64,000 bases of DNA from Sipunculus nudus. Lineage: Eukaryota; Annelida; Sipuncula; Golfingiida; Sipunculidae. Where the stretch lies: positions 33,300,229 through 33,364,228 of the forward strand of contig CM049314.1 in the NCBI GenBank assembly GCA_026874595.1, written 5' to 3'. Both the position numbers and the translations under genes were made by a program. The notes beneath the pieces were generated by a model. That model made no database searches, was not told the DNA's origin, and saw only the letters and a list, made by a program, of their open reading frames with translations. Below, one piece after another: positions 19,166 through 31,900 of the stretch. Position 1 is the first letter of the stretch. Each line of letters opens with the position of its first letter.

Positions 19166-20507
19166 TAATTCTGGTGTATCATCAGGTTTATTTAAATAAT
19201 ATACATGTGACTTTAATGTGTATAGGTAACTTTAATATACTGGTGAATTCGTGACGGTGTACACTTAAACATCATACCAATGTTATTTGAAATACCTGTA
19301 TTTAATGGTGGTTTATGTAGGCCTCTATGTGTATATCTATAGTATACTCTGAAAAGTTCACTGGTTAGTTATTTGCACTTATCATAAATATCCAAGACGA
19401 AACATTTACCTTCTACTGTATGCATGTTTTATCAGGACTAGGAGGGTCCCCTTTTAGTGTATGTTTATGTATGTGTGTGTGAGAGTTTTTTTTCTCGGAT
19501 CATGATTAAACATAAATAATATATAATGCTTTAATATAATAAAATATATATTTTGAATTCGGGACAAATTGAAATTTTACTTTAGGCCAAAAAAGGTTGG
19601 TTCAGAGACACCACGCGTCAAACTTTTGGCATTAATGGTAATTTATCGCTTGGCATATCTTTACCAAATTTTCGTCTGTTACTACAGAAAGGGTTGACTT
19701 TTCTTAAAGAGGAATCTTTTGAACTTAAAATGCAATATGTTTGACATATAAACAACAGAGGCAGTATAGAGTTGATATCAAGTGACGCTCTGAGCGGTTA
19801 AGCTTTTTTTTGACATAAAGCTACAGAAAAACTCGGCTTTTCCCATCATCTGACATACCATGTCATGAAATTAATCACCCTCAAACGGCTTTCAGTACGA
19901 AACAACAACCTTTTACCACAGTTTTTAATGCAGAAAATTACTGTATTAGCCATTTCATGACCGCAAGTCGAGAATGATTGTATATGTGAAGTAACATTGC
20001 ATTGTGATATGGGAATAGCATAATTTTATATTATATATGCTTCGTAGTTGTGTATGTGTCACAGAAAATAAACAATAATATTTAGCCGGAGCTAATTGGT
20101 AATACAATTAAAAATATTTCGATAATTTTCCTGAATTTAAACTTAATCAGAATCCATATTTATTTTTATTTAAGTATAGAAATGTGTGCTCCATGGCTTT
20201 ATACGTGTCACAGAACAGATACTAACTATAATGACATTTAGGTGCATATGGCTGATTGATAATAATAATTTGCAGTATAAATATAGAGATCATATTTTCT
20301 TGATAAAAACATAGTTAGAATCCATACTTTATCCTAGTAGAAGTATTTGAAATACAAAGAGACAGTATAATCAAGAATTATATAAACATATAAAAACACA
20401 AACTGTTCTTAATTGATATTAATCAGGTATTACTCGTACAGAATAAAGACTTTGAGGGCTAATAATTATTGTTTAGCTGTGAGTTCACTCTCAATTATGA
20501 AGGTATA

Positions 20508-20547
<40 letters not shown>

Positions 20548-21727
20548 TCGGCATACTCGTTTATGTCAACCATATATTCACATAACGACATAACCATTTT
20601 GTAAGAAAACATATACACGGAAAGGATGTCAGGCAGACAGTTGAACACGGCTAGCAAATCGCATAACAGGTTCTTTATTAATGAGTGTCTGTGATTGTCT
20701 GGATTTATTTAGAGGTGATTGGAACTGCATGGTTGAATTAACATGAAAATAACAATTTTGCTATGACGACTGTTTGGTAATGTAATATAATGTCAGTCTC
20801 TGCTATTCCTTGCCTTGTATGTTTTTTTTTTCTGTTGCATTAAAATTCATAGACCTTACATTCTTCTCATTTATGCTTTGAATCAATGCATGGTGACGTG
20901 GATTTTGATGCGTCAGAGCTGTAGACAGCGTGTTGAATTGATTTCCAGCAGATTTTGGTCGTTATGATTGACAACAAAGCTGCTAAAAATAGGATTCGCA
21001 CATGTTAATCACCAGCCCCATTAATAAACATTGAAATAATCAATGTGTATACACATACAGACCCACGTTAGATGTGATATATAAATATTGTAATCCAGAT
21101 ACTCAGCAAAACATCATAATTTAACGGAGCCCTCCGTTGTCATTTCTTATAAGCGAAAATCGGGTGTTATCGTATCTGAGAGGAAATCATATCCTTTTTG
21201 TCCTTGCATTTAGTTTTACAAAATATTTTTTAATCAATGCATCCATTGAGATTAATATGCGCGCTCCTGAGCTCATCCCCATAAAGGGTGACAAAATCAA
21301 TGCGCTAATCACACTTTGCAGAGATTGACACCTCAAGAATTAACTTGAACCGGACCTACCTTTTTAAAAGGGCATGGTGAGAAACGTGCCAAAACGTATT
21401 CGTAACTGATTCGCTTCATTTTCCAAATACGAGCATATTTTTAACTTCAGGATTCCAAATATAAGATATATAAACTTTGCGGGAATATACCACAAGTTTA
21501 TGTACCTTATTTTACAGAATCGAATTATGATGTCTTTCGTTTCATTGCAACTGTATTAGTGCACTTAATTTCGAGAGATATTTTCAGATTAGCTTAAGAC
21601 TATAACAACACTAGTCATATGTTCATGTGTTTAGTTTTTAAAATATAATCAGTTATTTTTAATTTGGAAACCTCATTTCATGTTTTGTAAATTTATATGA
21701 AATCCCAGAAACAACGCGCTTTGAAAA
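19166..21727. other. Intergenic AT-rich stretch
   Basis: No protein gene is recognised. It contains the (AT)n tract at 20511 and otherwise unassigned sequence. Confidence 0.45.
20511..20544. repeat. (AT)n microsatellite
   Basis: An AT dinucleotide run of about 34 bp. Confidence 0.9.
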
Positions 21728-21795
21728 AAGGCCTACAGGCCTAATGCGAATCTACGCAAATTTTGGGAGTATGAATGGAGGTTTATTTTTAAAAT

Positions 21796-21879
21796 TTAAT
21801 ATTGATCCTCTTATGTCCTGCATATATACCTTAGTCATTAATATTGATCCTCATATGTCCTGCATAAATACCTTAGTCA
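21796..21879 (+). repeat. 42-bp tandem duplication
   Basis: Two copies (21796-21837 and 21838-21879) of ttaatattgatcctc...ccttagtca, differing at a few positions. Confidence 0.85.
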
Positions 21880-22068
21880 TTATGATTTCAGCAAAACAGA
21901 CGATCGGACCTGCAAGTTTCTGACTAGGACATTTTAAAACTGGGATGTATCAGTCAGGATATTTTGGATATGTTCTTTTTTGCAAGGGTGGATTATTAGA
22001 CAGATGAACGGACAATTTGTCAGCATGGTTTCTTATGCGAGCTCATGTGAGCTTATGCGATGGTGCGG

Positions 22069-22121
22069 CGTCGTCCGTCGTGCGTTGTCTGTCGTGCGTC
22101 GTGCGTCGTGCGTCGTCTGTA
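22069..22121 (+). repeat. cgtcgtgcgt simple-sequence block at element end
   Basis: Repeated cgtcgt and cgtgcgt motifs in the GC-rich left terminus of the 22032 element. The CpG density is striking in AT-rich surroundings. Confidence 0.7.
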
Positions 22122-23685
22122 CGTTAACCATTTTCTCCGAAACTGTCCAGCCAAATTGTCCAATATAACTTTGTTAACTGTGCAAAAAAGCATATTAAAA
22201 TTCAAATCTCAGAAACGGCTGTAGCTATCATCACCAAATATTATGCCAGTGTTGGTCACATAGGTCATATCTTTTTTTTGTACAGGGTCATCAGTGCCTG
22301 TATCACACTGAGAGATACAATAAAATACTTCTCTGAAACCATATGGCCAAAATGTTAAATATCGCACAGAAATGATCCTAGGGTAATGCTTTCTAAAGTA
22401 TGTTCAAATGGTCTTTTTTCAGTGACTTTTGGCTAAGTTATGGGAAGCTGAATTCATATGCCATAACAGCCCATTTTAGCTCAGTGGCTACAAAGATCTT
22501 CTTCTCAAAATCCACTAGGCCAAATTCTTAAATCTCATACATTAATTATCCTCAGATGTTGATAATTCAAGTTTGTTCAAATGGTTTTGGTTCAGTGCTT
22601 TTTGGCTGAGTTACGGGAAGCTGAACTTAGCCAGTTTGCTGTATCGTCCTATATGAGTTATAAACCTGCAAAACGTTTTTCGACAGATGCCACTGAAGCC
22701 AGTTTGTTAAATATTTTACAAGAATATTTCCTACAATAATTCCTATAATAATTGTCATTAATGGTTCCACGTGAATGATTTTTGGCTGAATTATGGTGAT
22801 TAAATAGAGTCATTTTACCATATATGTTAGCTGTGTGATGCTGTTACATCTAGCCTGGCACCAGTTTATCAGCATCTATTACATCATGCCACTGGATATT
22901 AAGATTTCAGGTTATCTTTGATTAATATTGACAATTTTTTTTAAAAGCTTTTAAAAAATTTAGATTCATGATTTAAGTTATTCATCATACCAGGCAATGT
23001 TACAATCATGGATATTCAGCTCTGTACGTGGATTATAAATTATTGGTATCCCTAGTCAAATCAAGAATTCGCAATCAATGAGATAAAATTTTACATATTT
23101 TTCCTGATTTCTTTTTTATAAAAAGTCAGCTGAAAAGCATTTTGTATTGGGAAAATAAATTTCAAATAGTAGGTACCACTTTTGTGTTCAGATGGCAGCA
23201 CTTGGTTTACCATTGGCAGATTGCCAGTGCCTTGATGTTGGCCATTAGCCAAGATGATGTCAGCTCTATAAATAGTTTTGGCTCAGTGCCAGGATTGGAA
23301 GAAGATCAGCCAGGTTTAGGTCAAGAGTTCACTCAGTGCAGTAACTGCATTCTATTTATAGCTTTGGCAGACTGCTCACTGCATCAGATTTGGCACCAAA
23401 GTTCACCCTGGATCTATTTATAGCTTTGGCAGACTGCCAACTGTGTCAGATTATGCAACAGGTCAAGAGTTCACTCAGTGCAGCCAAGTACAGGTCAAAA
23501 GTTCACTCAGTCTAGCCAGGTGCAGGTAAAGAGTTCTTTCAGTGCAGTAGCTTGAGGCAGCAATTTGTCACAGGTCACTTGGGGGCAACTGCCTTACTCA
23601 CCTAAGCCTTGTCAGCCCAGTGCATCAGACTCTGGGGAAATTTTGACCTGTCTATGCGTCTTTGATGGTATTCTCATTAACAAGA

Positions 23686-24550
23686 CAGGTGGTGCCACCT
23701 ACATTGACTTTTGCAGTGTATGCGCCTGCTTATTTCTACAGAGGAATTTGATACATCAGCCTAAAATTGGGCATGTGTATACATATCGGGTAGCTTTATA
23801 GTGTACAAGACTGATGGCGCCACCTACAATAAATTTTGCACTGTGTATGTCCCTGCTTATTTCACAGGAGGGGTTTGACATATCAGTCTGACATTGAGCA
23901 TATGTATTTATCTCTTCGTTGTATATAAGACTGGTGGTGCCAGCTACAATCATTGTATCCGCTAAAACAGAGATGCGACGCTGCCACCATCGCCGCATAG
24001 GTTTCCGGAGAACTCCGACGAGCAGAATTTTTTAAAATTCGGAATTATGATCGGTCACATGTGAACTGCTGCGCGCTCATTTTTGGTTGATCTCTTACCT
24101 TTCCTCTCTGCCCAGCGTCCATTTGTGTGTATGTTTCCAAACATAAACCCACATATCTTACATATCTTTGGAACCGTTTGACCGATAAGGCTAAGAATTT
24201 GCACAAATGTAGCCCTTGAAAAGCTTTATAACATACACTAAAAATGGTGGCGCCACCTGCCACCATTTTTGCACAGCGACCATCTGTTCATCTGCCTTGG
24301 GATAAAAACACTCATATCTCTGCATTGGTTGGACTTATCCACCTGAAATTTTGCATGTGTATATATCCTGGACAGCTTTCTTGATTTTATGACAGGTGGC
24401 GCCACCTACATTCACATTTAAGCTGCAGATATCCAAGCTCATATCTCGGGAACCGTTTGACCAGTTGGGCCAAAATTTTTCATGTGTATAGATCTCCCAT
24501 AGCTCTTTATCATACGCCAAACTGGTGGCGCCACCTGCACAGGTTTGCAT
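23686..24550 (+). mobile_element. HINE/Helentron-like fragment with ggtggcgccacc units
   Basis: From about 23950, tgtatccgctaaaacagag, cggagaactccgacgag and accatttttgcacagcg follow the order seen in the elements at 37416 and 58243. Upstream (23686-23950) are three shorter units of about 125-130 bp with ggtgccacctaca. The 3' hairpin end is absent, so the fragment is truncated. Confidence 0.6.
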
Positions 24551-25567
24551 TAGGCCTGTAGGCCTTGTTTAATGTTTTTTTAGTTTCTTCCCTATAAAAT
24601 CTATGAAAATGCAGTTAGCCAAGAAATAAAAAAAATCCGATAGAATTTTTAGATGAACAAAATTTTTGCAAAATATTCGGTGATGCTAGCTCCTGCCCTT
24701 TTTGAGATAGCTATGACGCACGACGGACGAGGCCACACCATTACATAAGCTCATAGATTCGCTAGAAATGCAAAGGTTTTTTTACGTCTAGACACCTTGT
24801 CAGGTGAGCAGAGCCAGGTCAGTTGCCATGGTGATGTCTGGACCCCACCTGGTTGCACTGAGTGACCTCTTGCCTTGGCTGCTGAAACAGGGCATGTTGT
24901 CAAATTTGTTTTCAAACACAGAAAGCCTTTTTCAGTTGGCTACACTGTTTTTTTAAGCTGCGTTTACCTAATCTATTCTTATAAAACTGGCAGAACTCTC
25001 CCATAGAATAATTCTTGTAAAGTTTAAACCAATCAGCTTAACAGTTTCATCATAAAACAGTGTATAAGCTAGAAGAGTCTAAGATTACAATTTTTGCTTG
25101 TAAAAAAAAAACAGATCAAAATAGGTGGGGTCACCAATACCTCAATTTCAGATATGACATATGACAAACATTGGCATAAAATTTGGTGATGATAGCTCCA
25201 GCCATTTCTGAGATTTTAATTTATAGTGTGCTTTTTGGACAGATGACTAAGTTCAACCTCATGTAACTTGGCCAAAAATCACCGAACTGGAACCATTCGC
25301 ACAAACTTGAGAGAGATTTTTCCAGGGAATATTTCTGTGAAATATTGGACAATTTGGCTGGACAGTTTTGGAGAAGAAGATTTTTCAAGGTTTTAAAGCT
25401 TTTTCTCTATAAAATCTAAATCAATGCAGATACACAATAATAAGCTCTAGGGCTGCTAGCTCCGACGGTTTCTGACTTACAGCCATGGACGGCGGACGGG
25501 CCATCCCTGGACGGCGGACGGACGACGCCGCGCCATCGCATAAGCTCACATGAGGTTCGCTATAAAT

Positions 25568-26205
25568 CAGTTGTATATCTTTGATGCAAAGAACATGAAA
25601 GGGGGCCATACAAAGTGGGACCGTTTACCAGGAAGTCGTACCTGGACGTGTATTTGAACACGTCTTCAATCGAAGGTCATAGTTTGCTGGAAATACTTGA
25701 TAATTCGTGTAGCCCATACATTTAAGAAAAGAATTAAACAACACTGAGCCTAATGACTGCCTGAAAAAGAGTTGCACAAGCTTGTTTTCAGCATACAACA
25801 GTTCCGACGGATATACATTACAAATCATATATGGTACATTGTACATGGTTCTAGGAATAGCAGATAATGTCATGATAAACCCCTCTTACATATCGGTGGA
25901 CTGAGGCTGCTGTTGCTGACGTTTGATTTTGACGGAAGTGATGGATCGTCGAGGATCAAGAACGCGTGTTTGATTCCGTAAATTGGCGCAAGTATTCTGA
26001 AGGTGGTCTCAGCTTAAAGCTTGCATGGACGGAATAGTATTAAATGTGGATGATCTCAGGGGGATCAATACAGGGTATATAACCCCCCCCCCCCACACAC
26101 ACACACACTTTTTTTTTTTTTTTTAGCAAGGGGATGGGGGACGTCATTGTAATCCTCTCTCTGCTATTCAGAGAATGATATTTATACTTTTGGAATGTAG
26201 ATATA

Positions 26206-26293
<88 letters not shown>

Positions 26294-27639
26294 GGGATCG
26301 GAGATGTACAGAAAAAACAGTAGCCCAAGCGCCTGTGAGTGATCCCCCGTCCCCCACACACACACCCTAGCAGATAATTGACGCCACTGGAGGATTTTAT
26401 GTACAATCAGCATTATATAGTACTGATTATGGGCATGGAATCTTTAACCTCTCCCTTTATATAAAAATAAAAAAAAAATGTTCTCCTTTCCTGTTCTCTA
26501 TCATCTTCTTATGTTACACATGTATTATAGGAACATGCATGTTGGGATCAGGACCAAGAACAGAAACCGACACTGAGCTTTCATGTCGACTGTTTCTATA
26601 TTTTTCGTCACTGTGTGTGTTTTATGTCATGCAAATTTTTAATAAAGTCGAATGATTGAGTCATGCCAGCATGGTCAAAGTATAGAAAGAAAGGGATATT
26701 TTCTTAACCGTTTCATGATGTATCAATAAATTTTTTTTAATATAACTCAGTCATTCAAGGGTGTGGACAGTTTCAAAGAACACTGGATTTACCAAACAAA
26801 TTACACCTTTCAAAATGACAAAATTTTGAATGACGCAGCATCCAGAATTAAATGTTTGATACGTTTATCTCTCCTGAATTGGCTCCGTATTTTCCTGGAC
26901 ATACTCCTGGTGCTCTGCTCTAAGGTAAAATGCGCTGCTGCTTTATTAAGCAACATTCATGTGAAGTTGATTCCAAGGAACTATACAGATAGATACCAGT
27001 CGTCAAGAGGTTAACTATATGACTGAGAAAATAATTCCAAGTCAAAGTGAATATAGAGTACTCAGGAAAGATAAATAAATTTAATGAGCCCATAAAACAT
27101 ACAAGAACTCATTTTGCAATTGACGCAATACACGCAGACTAAATATATACAAAAAGCCAAACATCGCTAAAACGTAATACGCCAAGACTAATGACTAAAA
27201 CATGTATCAATCACTATACAAAGAATATACATGTATATATAAGTTACTTCATTAGTGACGCATGGACATTCATGAAATTAGTATTGAACAAGACAAAAGT
27301 ATGGAAGTTAATTGGCACAAAAGATGCGGCATTTCACTGTGTTTTAGTAATCAAGTACTATTAGTCATCGCAGAAAAAGGCTACGCAAGGGTTAATGGAT
27401 TTTGAAACGTGAATGTCATCTCATAAACTGAATTTTCATCCTATCCCTATAGGATATTCGAGGGTTTAAACGCTCTCTCCAAACACCATGTCACAAATCT
27501 AGAGATGTGAACGACCAGGTTCTTAAACTGTCAAACCAACTGGCTGAATCTCATACATACGTACACTCCAAAAGATAAATAAAGCATGAATCAACAAAAA
27601 TAAGCCAGTATATTAAAGAAAACATATATACTCACGTTT
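25568..27639. other. Intergenic stretch without a recognised gene
   Basis: It holds the (AT)n tract and C/CA and T simple runs at 26084-26125. The small ORF at 26763-27014 has no recognisable family features. Confidence 0.4.
26211..26291. repeat. (AT)n microsatellite
   Basis: An AT run with one g interruption at 26240. Low-complexity ORFs across it are artefacts. A C run lies nearby at 26084-26095. Confidence 0.95.
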
Positions 27640-28450
27640 CTCTGGAGAGGTGCTCAATATCTACATACAAGCACTGTTGATCATAAAATTTTGATAATAA
27701 TCACAGAAACAACCACCAAGTCCTTTAACCAAAGTACAGAGAGAAGACCTTTGTTTACACTTCTCCTAATCACATGACACGTACACTTGACATCGGAAAG
27801 TTGCGCTTCCCGGCCCACCGTTTGTTCTCCCTGTGTCCGCAGTACAATCATTCCACCTTTAGATACACAGAGCTTCGACCACTGACAGTCCCTCGTTGGA
27901 GAAGTGGAATAACTCTCAAGACACAGTTCACGCAGCACTCAATAATTAGCACACAGACGATTCTATCTTGACTTAGAGTCAATGTCTTTCACAACTGATG
28001 TCTCCTGGTATCATCCAGCTCTAGATAACCGAAAATGCTTCCACACAGCGAAATCCAGTAACTCGACAGTTACGCGTTTAAGTAATGTCCTTGGTCTGTT
28101 CCTGGAAGCGCTACCAACAAGTTTAAATTGCAAGATTTACCAGTCCGTCGGCAAAAAATGCGACACTCGCTCTGAAGTCCGTTACAGAGAAATTACCGTG
28201 CATGGCCTTCCTCAGACACTGACAATCTACGCTTACAGACATCTCACCGCTGCCTAGACTCCTGATGCACGCAGACCTGCCCCTGGACTCAGTGGACTGC
28301 AGATATCGTCAGGTTACACGAACTGGCGCATTTATCGGGGTTTGTCGCGAATTTAGTCTCATCACGTCTTATAAATGCTTGCTGGTCACAAGTCCTGATC
28401 GTCTTCTGGCCAATCGCCAATTCCTATTATGCCGACTGCCAATTATTACA
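27640..28450 (-). promoter_or_regulatory. CpG-rich block; candidate minus-strand promoter/first exon
   Basis: CpG dinucleotides and GC content are visibly higher than in the flanks. On the minus strand there are CCAAT-like ggcgattggcc (about 28410), a TATA-like atttataagacg (about 28370) and a donor-like gagaaacgtgagtat (about 27640). No conserved protein is seen. It could equally be an old transposon fragment. Confidence 0.22.
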
Positions 28451-29571
28451 TGAATCTTAATATGGACACGCCTCTAGAGACAAAACCATGAGGAAACCAA
28501 ACTGAACAGGTGCCCTTCCTTTGAAGTCTACATCAAACAATCGTTAAAGACCGCGCGAAACAAAGACGGCTCACACGGAATTAATCTGCACTGAAATTAA
28601 TATCAAACGAGATAAATGCGCTCTCTAACCAGAGTTCTCAAGCTAATATCTAAACATGATACGCCATATAAATGTACAGTAAATTATCAAAATAATCATC
28701 TGGTTTACCCCACTAGTTCATTCATTACATTAACTTAGTCACAGTCCTCTGGTGTTACACAATGCTATTTGTTAAGCATACTGGTAGATCTAAATTACAC
28801 AAAATGTTCAACTGATATCAGCTTCCGTTACCCTTGAAGGAATTTTTATGATATATAAAAAAATATCCAGTAGTATTTGAGTGGGCTGGAATAGCTAGAG
28901 CTTGCTATAACACAAAACGTGTATTTGTCATATTGTTTAGCCGTGACAACCCGACTCGGTAGACAATGATTGAATTAGGCTGGTCAGCCTACTTGAGTCA
29001 TAATATAAGCAATATCGAGGAATGTATCGCATTGGTTTCTAACATGTTGCATTCATATTGTGGTAAAATCAATAATAATCCTTAAAATTATGCTACGTAT
29101 GATTATTTAAGACAAGAGAACACATGTGAACTCACAACCCAAAGTGAAACCCGGCCGTCTCTATGGTAACGAGTCATATTCTGTATCGCCTGCAAATTGC
29201 TTGCGTCCTGTAACCCGTCCGAGCAATGATTGTGTTCATGCGGTCATAAATTCAACAAACATGCCGAGGGATTAACTAATGTGCTGGGTTAAAACGGAAT
29301 TTTTCTCGCTCATGTTTCGTGTTTCTTAGAAAGTAAGCAATAAATGCTAACGATTGGTCTGAGTTTTGTTAATTGACAGTGTACCTGTAAGCCATGAGGC
29401 GTTGTCAAGAATGACAAAAATATTTTCATCCTCATGGGGCCTTATAATGCGTTCCTCAGTCCTAGATGTAAATTAAGACACTCCAGTAGGCCAGTAATCC
29501 GGTCGTAATGTCAGAGGGTCGATATGACGCTACATATAGCTCTAACTCTCCCGCGGCCATTCTTTGTTTGT

Positions 29572-29575
<4 letters not shown>

Positions 29576-29637
<62 letters not shown>
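29576..29637. repeat. (AT)n microsatellite
   Basis: An AT dinucleotide run of about 60 bp. Confidence 0.95.
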
Positions 29638-29639
<2 letters not shown>

Positions 29640-29822
29640 AATTCATCCTTACGGACACCTTTGTACTAAGGGAACCTCCTATTAACGGCCACTTCACTTA
29701 AGGGTATGCAGTCCTTAGAATTAAACTACATAGGTCCTGAAATCTATATAACCTGCCTACTAGGGGCACCTCTCTCTGTCTCTATATATATATTTAGACC
29801 TAGCTTTATATACAAGTATATA

Positions 29823-29831
<9 letters not shown>

Positions 29832-29881
<50 letters not shown>
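29832..29881. repeat. (GA)n microsatellite
   Basis: 25 GA dinucleotides. The ORF running into Glu-Arg repeats here is an artefact. Confidence 0.95.
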
Positions 29882-29884
<3 letters not shown>

Positions 29885-31008
29885 TAAATACGGCCCAGTA
29901 TAGATTTAAATATACGGCCTATAATTTCACTGTTAGCCTATCATGCTATGAGTAAGAATATGATGACGATATAGCTGTCAATCATCTGACTGATTAGCTG
30001 GCCACAAAATGTTAGAACAAACAAAATATCACCTTCCATCTATATGAAGGTTAACGGGTGTTTTAAATCTTAAATGACATCCATCCAAATTTGACAGGAA
30101 AAACATTCTGGACATCAAAGCGACCCTGGACGCGACCCTGGACAAAGAACAGGTGTGTTCAGGTAAACTCAAGGTCACATAGAACTCCCATGCAAGTTTC
30201 AGTACATTAAAGCAAATGTTTGAGAAAGTTAATTCCACCAATACCAACATATATGTATGTTTACCGTCATAAACCAAAGAAATGAACTCTACATTTCAAT
30301 AATATGTTACTCAAATGCATGAATTGTGACAGTTTTAGGAACATCGTCAGCGTACGTAATTAGAAAGTGTGTAGAGATTTTGATGCGTTAGAAAAACGTA
30401 TTTGTAACTATCTATAGGTTCATTACCGTACATTTGTTTATTCTTTACCAGTCATCATAAAGGCATTGTCAATGATTTATTCTCCTGTGTAGCCTGGAAT
30501 ATGAAAATGAACACGAAACATTTTATTTCAACTGTTTATATCTATTCTCCACATATTATACGGACATACATAGGCACGTACATTTACATATAGGCAAATA
30601 ATTTGCAACGATCTCTTGACGACTTCCATTCGGCTGCTCTTTCCAATTTCTTCCAGTGACGTTTTCTGGTTATTCGACATACTGGAAAGAAATTGGGTCA
30701 ATAAATGGTATTCAAAACAAGCCCGTTTTAATGCACTACTAGTATACCCTGGCACTGGTGTGATATAACACAAGTCATCATTGGAAGGCATATATAGGCC
30801 AAACTGATACAACAGTCAGATTCACTTTACTTTAAGCATTATAAAATATTAATCAATTGCTCTTAATACAGTTAAGTTTATATACCAGACTACATAATCT
30901 TAATGAAGCTCTTAAGTGTAATCAGCATTTGAACATATTTGAAATACATCACCCGGCCTTGTTAATCAATTAATTAAATCCATATACAAGGTCTAAAAAA
31001 ACTTGCAG

Positions 31009-31010
<2 letters not shown>

Positions 31011-31068
<58 letters not shown>
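31011..31068. repeat. (AT)n microsatellite
   Basis: An AT dinucleotide run of about 58 bp. Confidence 0.95.
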
Positions 31069-31072
<4 letters not shown>

Positions 31073-31699
31073 AAATATAGGTGTTTTTCATGGTCGTGTA
31101 AATTAACGGGCCCAATTAATATAAATTATAGTCCATTTAATAGTTGTAGACACAACCCGCTCTATAGAACTCTTGACCAATGTGTTAGTAAAATAAATAA
31201 ATTACATTTTCAGGATTTCTTGTCAATATTGATTTCCATCTAGGCCTTTATTAAATAAATTTTATCCTGTCACAGAATGAACTGTCTGAAGATAGAGCTG
31301 TCATTAAATTATAATTTTCAAAAAGCAGGGTCAGTCGAATGAATCCTATTAGGAAAATACAGTTTACTCCTTGCTTAAGGCTGGCAACACTTTTTGTTTT
31401 TAATTCATCTCATCCCTTTTTTTTAACACGCAGGGTGCTCCATCTACCTGTAAAGTTATGCAAAAATATATTATTTAATGACTATAAAAAAAGTTATAAA
31501 AAAAAAATAAAAAAAACTATAAAAATAGCGCCAATGAGAACAAGCGTAGACTTGCTCTCGCCTTGTATTTGATATGAAATTACGGTTCTTGAATTTTTTG
31601 TTACGAACAGCAAAATGATTCATAGATTATTGTATCTTAGATATGGTTTAAACATGAATTTTTTGTCTCTTTGTTTACTAAATTTTTTTTGGCCAAAAT

Positions 31700-31894
31700 T
31701 ACCCGTGAACACAACATTGAGTAAGCAAGTCTGCGCATTCGGAAACGTCATTGGTGAATTTACGGTAGGAGCAGACAACTGCTTCCGGTTCACCGTTCTC
31801 CAGCTTGTCATCCGGCCATTGGTTTGTTTATCACTCGTTAATGAGGGGCGTCATGCTCCAAAACTCGTCAGGATCATAACAATTTTATCCCAGC
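31700..31894 (+). promoter_or_regulatory. Probable TATA-less promoter/5' UTR of the GCC2-like gene
   Basis: Directly upstream of the start codon the sequence becomes more GC-rich. It has two CCAAT-box cores in reverse (attggt at about 31750 and 31818), an ETS-type cttccgg at about 31782 and a CRE-like acgtcattgg. No TATA box is near. The transcription start is not determinable here. Confidence 0.45.
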
Positions 31895-31900
31895 ATGGCA
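31895..31900 (+). CDS. GCC2: GCC2-like first coding exon (Met-Ala)
   Basis: cagcATGGCA is followed directly by the consensus donor gtaagt at 31901. The G at +4 and purine at -3 suit initiation, and phase 0 fits the next exon. It is chosen because no in-frame start lies in the 33680 exon itself and the upstream region looks like a promoter. The intron 31901-33679 holds a foldback element (32732) and repeat R2 (33165). Confidence 0.65.

Larger units (their letters stand above)
21728..24566. repeat. Perfect 20-bp inverted repeats 2.8 kb apart
   Basis: aaggcctacaggcctaatgc at 21728-21747 and its exact reverse complement gcattaggcctgtaggcctt at 24547-24566. The right one abuts the truncated HINE-like fragment. 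Confidence 0.8.
22032..25567. mobile_element. Nested TIR element with GC-rich ends (about 3.5 kb)
   Basis: The left end (ctcatgtgagcttatgcgat + ggtgcggcgtcgtccgtc, 22042 on) is the inverse of the right end (gacgacgccgcgccatcgca + taagctcacatgagg, to about 25555). A third, diverged right-type end lies at about 24715-24771. Inside are degenerate units with ttttggctgagttacggg-type strings (22420-22800), gttcactcagtgcag units (23320-23560) and a HINE-like fragment. No transposase is recognised. Confidence 0.6.
28451..31699. other. Intergenic stretch with simple repeats
   Basis: No gene is recognised. A moderately CpG-rich patch lies at 29140-29280, and simple repeats are listed separately. Confidence 0.4.

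Noticed and set aside
23756-24550. CRISPR-like or regulatory palindrome array (ggtggcgccacc)
   Set aside because: Unit lengths and the eukaryotic context fit a HINE-like tandem core; there are no spacers of constant length.
26040-26413. ORFs with long Tyr-Ile repeats, minus strand
   Set aside because: Translation of the (AT)n microsatellite.
29150-29175. X-box/RFX-like gtctctatggtaac
   Set aside because: Only one half matches well and no gene start is nearby.
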